Source of the DNA: Clostridia bacterium
GTDB lineage: Bacteria > Bacillota > Thermoanaerobacteria > Thermoanaerobacterales > Thermoanaerobacteraceae
Assembly (NCBI GenBank): GCA_012840485.1
Contig: DULG01000020.1
Coordinates: 1 to 45,889, forward strand
DNA length: 45,889 bases
Direction of reading: 5' to 3'
Positions 24,402 through 31,961 of this stretch are shown in pieces (within the stretch, counting starts at the first letter, position 1; each line of letters begins with the position of its first letter). Below the pieces are notes generated by a model. It saw only the letters and a program-made list of their open reading frames with translations. It was not told where the DNA came from and made no database searches. Made by a program: the position numbers and the translations under genes.

Positions 24402-25084
24402 ACAACCACCTTCTTTTCTTCTTTTACTTCATTATACCACATTTCAACAAAAGTAATTACTATTGCTTCATCGAACTGCCTGCCTGCTTCTTTTTTGAGC
24501 TCATTTAAAGCTTCATTTATACTTCTTTGTGGTTTATAATGTCTCCCACTTATCATCACCTCAAAAGCATCACATACAGCTAAAACTCTTGCTAAAAAAG
24601 GTATTTCATCACCTTTTAATCCATAAGGATAGCCTGAGCCGTCCACTCTTTCATGATGAGCCTCAATGATAGTTACAATTTCCTCAGGGAAGTCTCTTTC
24701 TCTGAGCCACTCCGCACCCTTGAGAGGGTGAAATTCCATTATTCGCCTTTCAAAGGGTAATAAGGGGCCGTTTTTTGAAAGAATGTTGAAAGGTATTAGC
24801 AATTTTCCTATGTCGTGCAACAGTACAGATTGAATTAAAATTCTTCTTTCGCCTTCATCAAGAGAAAGAGCTTCTGATACTTTTTTACATAACTCAGCAG
24901 TTCTTGTTTGGTGATCTAAAATATACTTTTGATAAAACTCTGCATTTTTTTCTCTAATGAGCGTAATAATGTTTCTGTTGTTTATACATTTTCTGCACAC
25001 ACCGCATTTCCCGTCACAGTAGCCGCCTGCAATTTCAAGCTTGTAATAGCTGTCATAATCTAGTATGAGAAGTGCAAATTCCAC
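24398..25084 (-). CDS. HD-GYP domain protein with N-terminal cysteine cluster
   Basis: A 228-residue protein from GTG 25084 (GGAGGTG upstream). Residues 22-33 hold YCDGKCGVCRKC, four cysteines that could bind a metal. The rest is an HD-GYP domain: ILDHQTRTAELCKKVSEAL, LLHDIGKLLIPFNIL, EAHHERVDGSGYPYGLKGDE and RVLAVCDAFEVMISGRHYKP. HD-GYP proteins cleave cyclic dinucleotides such as c-di-GMP; here there is no receiver or other known sensor domain. Its place between the replication gene and the toxin-antitoxin pair is unusual. Confidence 0.85.
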   Translation of the reverse strand: MEFALLILDYDSYYKLEIAGGYCDGKCGVCRKCINNRNIITLIREKNAEFYQKYILDHQTRTAELCKKVSEALSLDEGERRILIQSVLLHDIGKLLIPFNILSKNGPLLPFERRIMEFHPLKGAEWLRERDFPEEIVTIIEAHHERVDGSGYPYGLKGDEIPFLARVLAVCDAFEVMISGRHYKPQRSINEALNELKKEAGRQFDEAIVITFVEMWYNEVKEEKKVVV

Positions 25085-25102
25085 AAAAACACCTCCGGTA
25101 TA

Positions 25103-25384
25103 CTAAAGTTTATGTTCTAACTGCCTTACAAAAGTTTTGTAATCGTCATATTCAAACAGCAACAGCAGTGACAAAGCCGCAACGTACATTCCTTTTTGGA
25201 ATACAACATCTTTCCCTAAGTATTCTTCTAAAGCTTTTGCAATTTTAAGTGCAAATTCTACTACTTCTTCAACTTCATTTTTTTCTGCAGTAACTTTGAA
25301 TATTGTTCTTATGAATTTTGTAAACTCTTTATCTTCTTTTCCATTTAAAAACCTTTTAAAGGTTCTATGTCTAATTTTTCTCAT
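25103..25384 (-). CDS. Hypothetical protein
   Basis: A 93-residue protein, basic at the front (MRKIRHRTFKRFLNGKED) and helical, with one hydrophobic patch (VAALSLLLLFEYDDY). GAAGGTGAT precedes ATG. It directly follows a fragment of the Trp-rich repeat gene, whose frame ends across this start codon. No family recognised. Confidence 0.5.
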   Translation of the reverse strand: MRKIRHRTFKRFLNGKEDKEFTKFIRTIFKVTAEKNEVEEVVEFALKIAKALEEYLGKDVVFQKGMYVAALSLLLLFEYDDYKTFVRQLEHKL

Positions 25385-25395
25385 AAAGCATCACC

Positions 25396-25485
25396 TTCTT
25401 TAACCCATTCTTTATATGTCTCCCACTATGAAGTATCCACCCACACCTGCCTTGTCTCATAATGGGCAGGAACATCAACCTTTTT
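25396..25485 (-). pseudogene. Fragment of a Trp-rich repeat gene
   Basis: The minus strand reads VDVPAHYETRQVWVDTS, a TAG stop, then WETYKEWVKEG. The gene at 1-1121 contains VDVPGHYETRQVWVDTS, H, WETYKEWVKSG. Homology therefore covers about 27 codons, with the stop in place of the histidine. No start codon precedes it in frame. It is a decayed piece of a related gene left between the replication gene and the 93-residue gene. Confidence 0.85.
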
Positions 25486-25515
25486 AAAAGGATTTTTAGT
25501 TAATCTTTGTTAACG

Positions 25516-26526
25516 TCACGAATCGTCAAACAGTATTTTTTCAACTCCTTCTGGTAAGTTTTTATTATTAGATAAAGATTCTCTCATACTGTGTTCAAGA
25601 AGTCTTCTTTCAAGCTCTTCCACGTCATAACTTCTCTGGGTATAGCTGTTGAAGTAGTTTCTAGGAGGAGTAAACTCTTTCTTTACTTTTTGTTCCTGCT
25701 CAAAGGGCTGTGTATCCCAGTTTTCTCTGAGGGCCGAAATGACAAAACCCTCTGGATTGTCAATTCTGCTTCTTGACATAGCTTTTTCTAAATAAGCTAC
25801 AGCGTTCATTACTTTTTCAGCGGGATACTCTTCTAGAAGGGCAGCAAAAAAGGAGAGTTTATCTCTCCCTGTGATTTTTTTGTATTGTTCATTTATTTCA
25901 ACAACAACCCCAGCCGAAGGCTGGGAATTTGTTCCGCCGTTAGGCGGGTTGTTGTTGTTTATATATTTTTCTGTTTTATATTCTTCTGTTTTATTATTAT
26001 TCTGTTTCGTCTGAAATTTTTTCAGTGGGGTCTCTGTTATTTTTTCAGAGGGGCACTGAAAATTTTTCAGTGGGGCACTGAAATTTTTGCAGAGGGGGTC
26101 TGAAATTTTTTCAGTTGCCTCATCTTGAATTTCTTCTTCAACAGCATCCTCAAATGGGTTTGTCTCTTGCTCTTTCACTTCAAGAAGTGATATAATTTTT
26201 TCAAAAAGGCCTGTGAAGTCATAATAGTTTGCTATTTGTCCGCCGCGTTCATTGGTACGACTGATGACACGAAGATAGCCTTTTCCTATGAGAGAGTTTT
26301 TGTAATTATGCAGAGTACGCTCGGAAACTCCGGTGTACTCTGCCATTTTTCTTAGTGAAGGCCTTGGCAGTTCTGTTGTCCACTTAAAGCGCAGTATCTG
26401 AGCTACAAACCAGCATTCCCCAACAGACAGCCCTAGTTCTTTTTGAAAAGAAAAAACAGCATCCGGGATGCTGGCAATTCCGCTTCTTACAATAACCTCA
26501 CCAAATCTGGCAGTAAAGTTTGACAT
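25516..26526 (-). CDS. Replication initiator-like protein with winged helix
   Basis: A 336-residue protein. Residues 1-115 form a helix-turn-helix domain (LRKMAEYTGVSERTLHNYKN, LIGKGYLRVISRTNERG) like HTH_36 replication proteins. A linker rich in repeated PLKNFQ/PLKKFQ-type segments (about residues 140-175) and Asn/Pro follows. The end (FFAALLEEYPAEKVMNAVAY, NPEGFVISALRENWD) resembles DnaD-like or helicase-loading domains. It probably opens the ICE origin. The DNA for the linker contains iteron-like repeats and a cruciform, so the origin may lie inside the gene. Confidence 0.7.
   Translation of the reverse strand: MSNFTARFGEVIVRSGIASIPDAVFSFQKELGLSVGECWFVAQILRFKWTTELPRPSLRKMAEYTGVSERTLHNYKNSLIGKGYLRVISRTNERGGQIANYYDFTGLFEKIISLLEVKEQETNPFEDAVEEEIQDEATEKISDPLCKNFSAPLKNFQCPSEKITETPLKKFQTKQNNNKTEEYKTEKYINNNNPPNGGTNSQPSAGVVVEINEQYKKITGRDKLSFFAALLEEYPAEKVMNAVAYLEKAMSRSRIDNPEGFVISALRENWDTQPFEQEQKVKKEFTPPRNYFNSYTQRSYDVEELERRLLEHSMRESLSNNKNLPEGVEKILFDDS
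25899..26114. repeat. Iterons and cruciform inside the rep gene, candidate origin
   Basis: Five imperfect units of about 22 bp lie at 26010-26114, each like CACTGAAAATTTTTCAGTGG; each is itself close to a palindrome. Nearby, CAACAACAACCC (25899-25910) and GGGTTGTTGTTG (25946-25957) form a perfect 12-bp inverted repeat that encloses two smaller hairpins (CCCAGCC-GAA-GGCTGGG and CCGCC-GTTA-GGCGG). Repeats for the initiator inside its own gene are known from several plasmid types. Confidence 0.6.
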
Positions 26527-26545
26527 GAAGACAGCCTCCTTTTAT

Positions 26546-26653
26546 TCACCTTCTACTTTCTCTTGAAGTTATTGAAATAAAACCTATTATTAGCCCCAAA
26601 ACTATGCCAAAGAAAATACCGGCAGCTAGGCCGGCAGTATAAAGTATATTCAA
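26546..26653 (-). CDS. Small single-helix membrane protein, 35 residues
   Basis: TTG 26653 lies behind GGGGATG and opens a 35-codon frame: NILYTAGLAAGIFFGIVLGL, IIGFIS, then a basic tail RESRR. This is one membrane helix with a positive end. It stops 20 bp before the rep gene and shares its transcript. Small, but the composition and ribosome site look genuine. Confidence 0.5.
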   Translation of the reverse strand: MNILYTAGLAAGIFFGIVLGLIIGFISITSRESRR

Positions 26654-26704
26654 GTTTTCATCCCCTTTCTTTCTCAACTCATGGATTTTATTTTACCAAT
26701 AGAG

Positions 26705-26733
26705 TTGAAATTTTTTTCTTTATATTGTAATAT
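26705..26733 (+). promoter_or_regulatory. Sigma-A promoter for the Beta-family gene
   Basis: TTGAAA (26705-26710), 17-bp spacer, TAATAT (26728-26733), followed by GAGGG and ATG at 26773. Confidence 0.7.
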
Positions 26734-26772
26734 TGCTATAGAAAGTAAAACTTAGAATTAGAGGGAATTTTT

Positions 26773-27816
26773 ATGAATAAGATTTTATATGTACCAGTTT
26801 TAAAATGGAAAAAAGGAGAGCAAGAAGCTCTGAAAAACCTATTTCCAGAACAAAAAAGTAAAATTATTCCTTTAATAGAAATCATAGAAGATGAAGAGCC
26901 TAAAACAATTCTAGATTCATTAAAAAATTGTTATCAGAACCCTATATTTATTGATACTATTCAAGTAGAAGAAAACGACAGGGCTTTTTTATTGACTATG
27001 TTAAACATTTCAAGACAAACTAACCAGCAACTATATCCTATTTTTTATTTTAATGACTTAAATTTAGAAACCATTTCTCAACTACTTTCTCTAACAAACC
27101 GCATTGCAATAAAAATACCTGTTCCAGAAGATATCGAAGGCCCAACATATGAGGAACTTTTTAATACGATCAAAATGTTTAAAGAGAATTATACGAATAC
27201 AATTATTGATTTAATCCTAGATGCAGGTATAATTACAGAGAAAAAAGATGCCAATATACTTCTAAGCGTAATAAAAGATATTTTAAATCATCATTTACTA
27301 AACAAAACTTTCTACAATTCAATTATTATATCCTCTACCTCTCTACCGGAAAATCTTTCCTCGATCCTAGAAGCTGGTGATATAAAATATTTTCCAAGAT
27401 ATGATATAAAATTATTTCTCAACTTAATTCGAGATAAAAATTTTATATCTATTGTAGATAGATTTGTTTATTCAGATTACGGCGTAACCAAATTTACAGA
27501 GACTGATATAGACTTTTCACGTCTTAAATATCCCATACTTCCCAAAGTAAGATATACAACTTACGATGAATACATTGTTTTAAAAGGGAGACGCGATCAT
27601 ACATTAGGAAAAAACATTAAAGATTATGCGGATTTAGCATCAGAGATATTAAATTCCAACTACTATTTTGGTGAAAATTTTTCCTTTGGTGATTCAGAAA
27701 TAAAAGAGCGTGCCACAGGTAAAAAAGGTCCTGGTAATCATACACAATGGGTTACTATAAGTGCAAATCATCATATAGCTGTCGTAGTTTCACAGCTTTC
27801 CAATTTCTCGATTTAA
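26773..27816 (+). CDS. Beta-family protein (sce7725-like)
   Basis: A 347-residue protein. The start YVPVLKWKKGEQEALKNL then KIIPLIEIIEDEEPKTI is the signature of the Beta_protein family (Pfam), and GRRDHTLGKNIKDYADLA and GPGNHTQWVTISANHHI near the end are also typical. The molecular role is unknown to me. It has its own promoter and is the only rightward gene in this part of the ICE. Its last 62 bp overlap the end of the sce7726-like gene on the other strand. Families sce7725 and sce7726 are known as neighbours, usually without known function. The pair is AT-rich, like cargo. Confidence 0.78.
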   Translation: MNKILYVPVLKWKKGEQEALKNLFPEQKSKIIPLIEIIEDEEPKTILDSLKNCYQNPIFIDTIQVEENDRAFLLTMLNISRQTNQQLYPIFYFNDLNLETISQLLSLTNRIAIKIPVPEDIEGPTYEELFNTIKMFKENYTNTIIDLILDAGIITEKKDANILLSVIKDILNHHLLNKTFYNSIIISSTSLPENLSSILEAGDIKYFPRYDIKLFLNLIRDKNFISIVDRFVYSDYGVTKFTETDIDFSRLKYPILPKVRYTTYDEYIVLKGRRDHTLGKNIKDYADLASEILNSNYYFGENFSFGDSEIKERATGKKGPGNHTQWVTISANHHIAVVVSQLSNFSI

Positions 27817-28363
27817 GTTTTTCCCTCACAAATTTCTTAACTTCTTCTTCATTGATGTTACCAGCAACCATTTCACAAAGAGCAAATCTACTTTTGCTCT
27901 TTGTTCCTTTTTTTATGCCAAATTTATGAAGCAATTCAAGTAACTCATTCTTCCATAAAAGTTGAGATAAATAAAAAGTACTTACCTCATTATTAATTTG
28001 CGGTAAACGTATTTTTTTTAATATTAATGAATCTTTCTCTTTTGACACACAATAAATTCCCCACCACTCTGGGATCATTTTAATCACATTTGAAACATGT
28101 TTTTCACTTACAACAACAGTAAGGGTATCAAATATTTTATTATATGCTTCAATTTGTGCTGGAAGCCTCTCAAGGTTATCTTGTTCACTTTTTATTTCGA
28201 ATCCATGCATTTTCCCGTTTATAACCGCTACATCAATTCTAGCTGTTCCAAAACATACGTCTAACTCATTTACAAGTATAGTGTCTGGATCAGAAATAAA
28301 ATCTTTATTATTTAAAAATTCGTCGTGTAATACCTGACGAATATTATATTCATATATAACCAT
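27755..28363 (-). CDS. sce7726-family protein, nuclease-like
   Basis: A 202-residue protein. ARIDVAVINGKMHGFEIKSE, followed by QDNLERLPAQIEAYNKIFD and TLTVVVSEKHV, is the layout of a PD-(D/E)XK nuclease core (Asp, then E-x-K) and matches the sce7726 family. The C-terminal part is helical and basic. It faces the Beta-family gene tail to tail with a 62-bp overlap, so both C termini are written in the same DNA. Together they are a candidate defence or conflict module; that role is inferred. Confidence 0.78.
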   Translation of the reverse strand: MVIYEYNIRQVLHDEFLNNKDFISDPDTILVNELDVCFGTARIDVAVINGKMHGFEIKSEQDNLERLPAQIEAYNKIFDTLTVVVSEKHVSNVIKMIPEWWGIYCVSKEKDSLILKKIRLPQINNEVSTFYLSQLLWKNELLELLHKFGIKKGTKSKSRFALCEMVAGNINEEEVKKFVREKLKSRNWKAVKLRQLYDDLHL

Positions 28364-28425
28364 CTATAACACCTTCTTATTTTAAATAATTAAGTTTAAA
28401 ATATTCTAGAACTTATTATAAACAA

Positions 28426-28863
28426 CTATCTAAACTGCTTCAATACATTTTTATGTACATACACTGACCTAGGAAGATCTGCAGGCCTCTTTCCGGCACT
28501 TTCGTTGAAGACAAGCCTTTCTTTTTCTTTGTTGTAGTCATAGTGAAGAATGCATAATTTTACAAGAACTTCATCGCTAAGTTTTCCTTTTCTTGAAAGC
28601 GCTGCTGTAGCTTCTCGATGGTCTTTTAGTACTAATTCATAATCTTCGTCGTACTGCTCTCTTTTCTGCTTCTTATACTCATTTCTCCACTCTTTTGCTC
28701 TTTTTTCGTTTTCTTTTTTGCGACGTTCTTTTTCCTGATGATATTCTGGGAATTGTTTTAGCATTTTAGTAACAGCCGGTTGTGAAACACCAAGCTGCTG
28801 TGCTATTTCTACTAACTTAAATCCTTCAAGATATAGTTCAAGAGCTTTGGTTTTTTTATCCAT
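28426..28863 (-). CDS. Helix-turn-helix protein
   Basis: A 145-residue protein from ATG 28863 (GAGGGGTGG upstream). The front, KALELYLEGFKLVEIAQQLG then VSQPAVTKMLKQF, is a resolvase- or sigma-type helix-turn-helix. A very charged helix follows (EKERRKKENEKRAKEWRNEY), then a C-terminal segment without known motifs. It probably regulates ICE genes or binds ICE DNA. About 60 bp of AT-rich sequence without features separate it from the sce7726 gene. Confidence 0.65.
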   Translation of the reverse strand: MDKKTKALELYLEGFKLVEIAQQLGVSQPAVTKMLKQFPEYHQEKERRKKENEKRAKEWRNEYKKQKREQYDEDYELVLKDHREATAALSRKGKLSDEVLVKLCILHYDYNKEKERLVFNESAGKRPADLPRSVYVHKNVLKQFR

Positions 28864-28922
28864 AATTCCACCCCTCAGGTTATATTTTTTGTTCCGCATT
28901 TTGGGCATACTACGGCTATATA

Positions 28923-29051
28923 CTATGTTTTTATCATCAATTTCCAGCCTTCATCGGCTTTTTCTATTCTTATAGGTACTACTTTCATAAGCTCTTCAGC
29001 TATTCTAATAAGTAGATCTTTATTTTTCATGGGTTTAAATTCAATCCACAT
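28923..29051 (-). CDS. Small hypothetical protein, 42 residues
   Basis: ATG 29051 overlaps the stop of the excisionase-like gene (TAATG) and has GGAGG nine bases upstream. The product, MWIEFKPMKNKDLLIRIAEE and 22 more residues, is soluble. The coupling and ribosome site argue that it is real. No family recognised. Confidence 0.5.
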   Translation of the reverse strand: MWIEFKPMKNKDLLIRIAEELMKVVPIRIEKADEGWKLMIKT

Positions 29052-29380
29052 TATCTTCTGCCTCCCATGGCAATTACTTTACTGCTGCCTTTCTCTTCTT
29101 CGAATTTCTTCTGCATCCACTCCTCTAAGCCTTTTTTAGGAATTATTATTTTCTTGCCGTGTACTTTTAGTGAGGGGAAGTCTTTATGCTTTGCAAGCTC
29201 ATACATATAGCTTCTGCTTACACCCAGCACTTTTGCTGCTTCATCTATTGTATAAGCATCAAGTAAGGATAAGGGTTTTTGCTCTTCTTTATCTTTTTCT
29301 ACAGTACTGAGCGCCTGAATGATTTGAGTTATAACGTCCGTAATGTCAACTTCAAATTTTATGGTTATTCTGTTATCCAT
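29051..29380 (-). CDS. xis: Excisionase-like DNA-binding protein
   Basis: A 109-residue protein. After a helical front, LLDAYTIDEAAKVLGVSRSY then MYELAKHKDFPSLKVHGKKI and PKKGLEEWMQKKFEE is the MerR-like winged helix of excisionase-family proteins (HTH_17). Such proteins direct the integrase towards excision or act as regulators. It is near the integrase but on the opposite strand. Confidence 0.75.
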   Translation of the reverse strand: MDNRITIKFEVDITDVITQIIQALSTVEKDKEEQKPLSLLDAYTIDEAAKVLGVSRSYMYELAKHKDFPSLKVHGKKIIIPKKGLEEWMQKKFEEEKGSSKVIAMGGRR

Positions 29381-29453
29381 GATTTTTTACCCTCCTTATG
29401 TAAAATTGGAAGAAATAAGGGTATAATAAAGGTATAAAATCAGTCTTGTTGTT

Positions 29454-29663
29454 CTAGTTATTAGAAAAAATTTCTTTAAGGTCTATATCTAGACCACTTT
29501 TTATAAGTCCAGTAATAAACTTAGCACCAGGATTTCTATTTCCTTTAAACACCCTATAAACTGTTGTATAATCTACACCAATTAGTTCTGCTAACTTGGA
29601 TTCGGAAATTTTGTTTTGTTCCATATATTTTTTTAAATAATCAAGATTAATTACTTTCTTCAT
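29454..29663 (-). CDS. Small XRE-family (Cro-like) regulator
   Basis: A 69-residue protein from ATG 29663 (GAGGTG upstream); the longer frame to 29738 would run through the promoter. The sequence YLKKYMEQNKISESKLAELI then GVDYTTVYRVFKGNRNPG is a plain helix-turn-helix. It faces a second XRE gene across a region with four operator-like sites, the layout of a phage-type switch. It probably acts as the Cro-like partner. Confidence 0.8.
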   Translation of the reverse strand: MKKVINLDYLKKYMEQNKISESKLAELIGVDYTTVYRVFKGNRNPGAKFITGLIKSGLDIDLKEIFSNN

Positions 29664-29677
29664 AGCTAACACCTCAA

Positions 29678-29796
29678 TTACCAGCGAGCAATATTGCCAT
29701 CTGGTAATAGTATAGCACAAGGTTTTGCCACTTGTCAATACTTTTTAAAAAAATTTTCTCCTCTTTATTGCCTTTAGGCAATATATATTGTAAAAT
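29678..29796. promoter_or_regulatory. Divergent promoters with four operator sites
   Basis: Four 14-bp dyads of the form TTGCC-N4-GGCAA occur: TTACC-AGCG-AGCAA (29678-29691), TTGCC-ATCT-GGTAA (29694-29707), TTGCC-ACTT-GTCAA (29725-29738) and TTGCC-TTTA-GGCAA (29768-29781, perfect). The leftward promoter is TTGACA (29738-29733), 18 bp, TATACT (29714-29709). The rightward promoter is TTGCCT (29768-29773), 17 bp, TAAAAT (29791-29796). Operators overlap both -35 boxes. Confidence 0.75.
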
Positions 29797-29815
29797 TCAA
29801 GTAGATGGGTGGTGA

Positions 29816-30307
29816 ATGGCTTTGACGATTGGAGAGTATATAAAGAAAATTCGAGAAGAGAAAAACCTTTCTTTAAACCAATTAGCACTATATTCTGGAG
29901 TAAGTGCAGCACATTTATCTAGGATAGAAAGAGGATTTAGGGAACCATCTCCTGAAGTACTAAGGAAAATTTCTACAGCTTTGAAAGTACCATATGAAGA
30001 ATTAATGAAAGTAGCTGGATATTTAGATGGAGAACCATCTGGTACTCTTATTACTAATTTAGAAACTGGGCAGTTAGGAAATAATGAATGGCAGCCACAG
30101 CTCACAGAGAAGGACAAAAAAGACATTGCTAAAACTCTGGAAGAGTGGATGAAGGACCTTACAAGTGCAGAAGGGCTGGCTTTCTTTAACGGTGAGCCAG
30201 TGGATGAGGAGACTAAGGAATATCTTAAAGATTCTTTTGAGATGATTTTAAAACATGCTAGATTAATGAATAAGAAAAAATATACTCCTAAAAAGTACAG
30301 AAAGTAA
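29816..30307 (+). CDS. XRE-family repressor of the ICE
   Basis: A 163-residue protein. The front IGEYIKKIREEKNLSLNQLA then SGVSAAHLSRIERGFREPSP is a CI-type helix-turn-helix. The C-terminal part (LTEKDKKDIAKTLEEWMKDL) is helical and may dimerise. It lies next to an ImmA-like protease gene. In ICEBs1-like elements such a protease cleaves the repressor and starts excision, so this is the likely master repressor. Confidence 0.85.
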   Translation: MALTIGEYIKKIREEKNLSLNQLALYSGVSAAHLSRIERGFREPSPEVLRKISTALKVPYEELMKVAGYLDGEPSGTLITNLETGQLGNNEWQPQLTEKDKKDIAKTLEEWMKDLTSAEGLAFFNGEPVDEETKEYLKDSFEMILKHARLMNKKKYTPKKYRK

Positions 30308-30330
30308 TCCCTGAAATGAAGGTGATACGA

Positions 30331-30762
30331 TTGTTAATGTACACCAAAGATGAAATACAAAAGATAACAAAAAAACTTATTAAAAAAACTAACTCTGCTA
30401 ACCCTTTCAAGATAGCAGAACACCTTAATGTTAATGTGATAGAGTGTGATTTAGGCAGTATCTTAGGATATTACAAATATCATAAGCGGAATAAGTACAT
30501 AGTAATTAATCAAAATCTTGATGAAGCAATGAAGCTAATTGTCTGCTCTCATGAGCTCGGACATGCAGTTTTACATACTCGGGTCAACACTCCATATCTG
30601 ACTAAATTTACACTTTTTTCTGAAAGCAGAATTGAAAGAAATGCTAATATATTTGCTATGTATGTTTTACAGCATTTAGGTAAGTGGAATTATTATGTAT
30701 TTATTAACATTCTAAAACTTCCTGAGACAATAATAGAATTGAACCGGGAGGCATTAGTATGA
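30331..30762 (+). CDS. immA: ImmA/IrrE-family metallopeptidase
   Basis: A 143-residue protein from TTG 30331, which has AAGGTG six bases upstream; ATG 30316 and ATG 30337 are other possible starts. The zinc motif HELGHAVLH (H-E-x2-H) and IERNANIFAMYVL are those of ImmA. It probably inactivates the neighbouring repressor on a DNA-damage or crowding signal. The integrase gene overlaps its end by 4 bp. Confidence 0.88.
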   Translation: MLMYTKDEIQKITKKLIKKTNSANPFKIAEHLNVNVIECDLGSILGYYKYHKRNKYIVINQNLDEAMKLIVCSHELGHAVLHTRVNTPYLTKFTLFSESRIERNANIFAMYVLQHLGKWNYYVFINILKLPETIIELNREALV

Positions 30763-31880
30763 GGGGACATATTACAAAGCGAGGTTCAAAATGGAGTATT
30801 GTTGTCGATGTAGGGCGTGATGAAAACGGTAAAAGGAAGCAAAAGCGTTTTTCGGGTTTTAAAACAAAAAAAGAAGCTGAAAAAGCCCTGCAGGAAATTC
30901 TTTATAAACTTGAAAGAGGAGAATTATTTCTATCTAAGATTACGCTCGGAGAATTTTTAGACGAATGGTATAAAGAGCACTGCGTACCCAGATTGGCTCC
31001 AAAAACATTGAAATCTTATGAAGAACTCATCAATTTATATTTTAAACCCTACTTAGGTAACATCGAATTAGCCAGTTTAAAACCTTTAGAAATTCAAAAA
31101 TATTACAACAAGCTCAAAGAATTAGGCTTATCCAATACCACTATTAATTATCACCACAGAGTTTTAAGATCAGCATTAAACCGAGCCGTTAAATGGCAGT
31201 ACATAAGCAAAAATCCGTGTGATCACGTAGAACCACCCTCGAGAGATAAAAAAGAAATGACTGTGTGGAGCACTGCTGATGCATATAAAGCTGAGGAAAT
31301 ATTTAAAGATTCTCCAATTTATATACACCTAATTCTTGGATTATATGAAGGACTGAGAGTAGGTGAAATCTGCGGATTAAAATGGGAAGACATCGATTTT
31401 GAAAAAGAGGAAATGATAGTAAGAAGACAAGCTCAAGTTGTAAAAGGAGAATTAATTTTTAGAGAACCCAAGACTGAAAAGAGTGTAAGAAAAATACCAC
31501 TAATAAAAAAAGTAATTGATGCACTAAAAGAAGAAAAAAGAAGACAAGAAGAAAATAAACTGCTGTTTGGAGATAGGTATGTAAAAGAGTATGACGGGTA
31601 CATAAGTGTATGGGAAGACGGAAGATTTAAAGAACCAGGTTATGTAAGTAAAAAATTTCATAAAATGCTTTTAAGACACCCGGAACTGCCTTTAATAAGA
31701 TTTCACGATTTAAGACATTCCTGTGCAAGTCTTTTAGTCCAAGCAGGTGTACCAATGAAGATTATTTCTAAAATACTGGGGCATTCCCAAATTGGTATAA
31801 CAATGGACTTTTATGCAAACATTACAATTGAAGCAGAGAAAGAAGCAATCAAAAAATTTGAAGACTTTTTAAAAGAATAA
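30759..31880 (+). CDS. int: Tyrosine integrase of the ICE
   Basis: A 373-residue tyrosine recombinase. It has an AP2-like arm-binding front (GRDENGKRKQKRFSGFKTKK), a SAM-like core-binding domain (TLGEFLDEWYKEHCVPRLAP) and a catalytic domain with Arg in GLYEGLRVGEICGLKW, H-x2-R in HDLRHSCASLLVQAG, LGHSQIGITMDFYAN with the His and the Tyr. It inserts the ICE at the neighbouring tRNA-Thr gene. It is transcribed with the repressor and ImmA genes. Confidence 0.95.
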   Translation: MRGHITKRGSKWSIVVDVGRDENGKRKQKRFSGFKTKKEAEKALQEILYKLERGELFLSKITLGEFLDEWYKEHCVPRLAPKTLKSYEELINLYFKPYLGNIELASLKPLEIQKYYNKLKELGLSNTTINYHHRVLRSALNRAVKWQYISKNPCDHVEPPSRDKKEMTVWSTADAYKAEEIFKDSPIYIHLILGLYEGLRVGEICGLKWEDIDFEKEEMIVRRQAQVVKGELIFREPKTEKSVRKIPLIKKVIDALKEEKRRQEENKLLFGDRYVKEYDGYISVWEDGRFKEPGYVSKKFHKMLLRHPELPLIRFHDLRHSCASLLVQAGVPMKIISKILGHSQIGITMDFYANITIEAEKEAIKKFEDFLKE

Positions 31881-31912
31881 GAAGAACACAAACGAGTTAT
31901 TGTGTCCTTCTT
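31879..31912 (+). terminator. Hairpin after the integrase gene
   Basis: AAGAAGAACACAA (31879-31891) pairs with TTGTGTCCTTCTT (31900-31912), 13 bp with one mismatch. It overlaps the integrase stop codon. No T tract follows, so it could also protect mRNA or take part in site recognition. Confidence 0.5.
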
Positions 31913-31917
31913 ACTTG

Positions 31918-31936
31918 TGTGACCATTTTGTGACCA
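31918..31936. other. Direct repeats, candidate integrase arm sites
   Basis: TGTGACCA occurs at 31918-31925 and again at 31929-31936, 11 bp apart (one helical turn), between the integrase gene and the tRNA 3' end. Arm-type integrase sites have this form and position. Confidence 0.5.
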
Positions 31937-31961
31937 AACTTGATTTTAAAGTTAAAAAAAA

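Noticed and set aside
29797-30126. Leftward open frame antisense to the repressor
   Set aside because: It lies fully inside the clear repressor gene and has no ribosome binding site or sensible composition.
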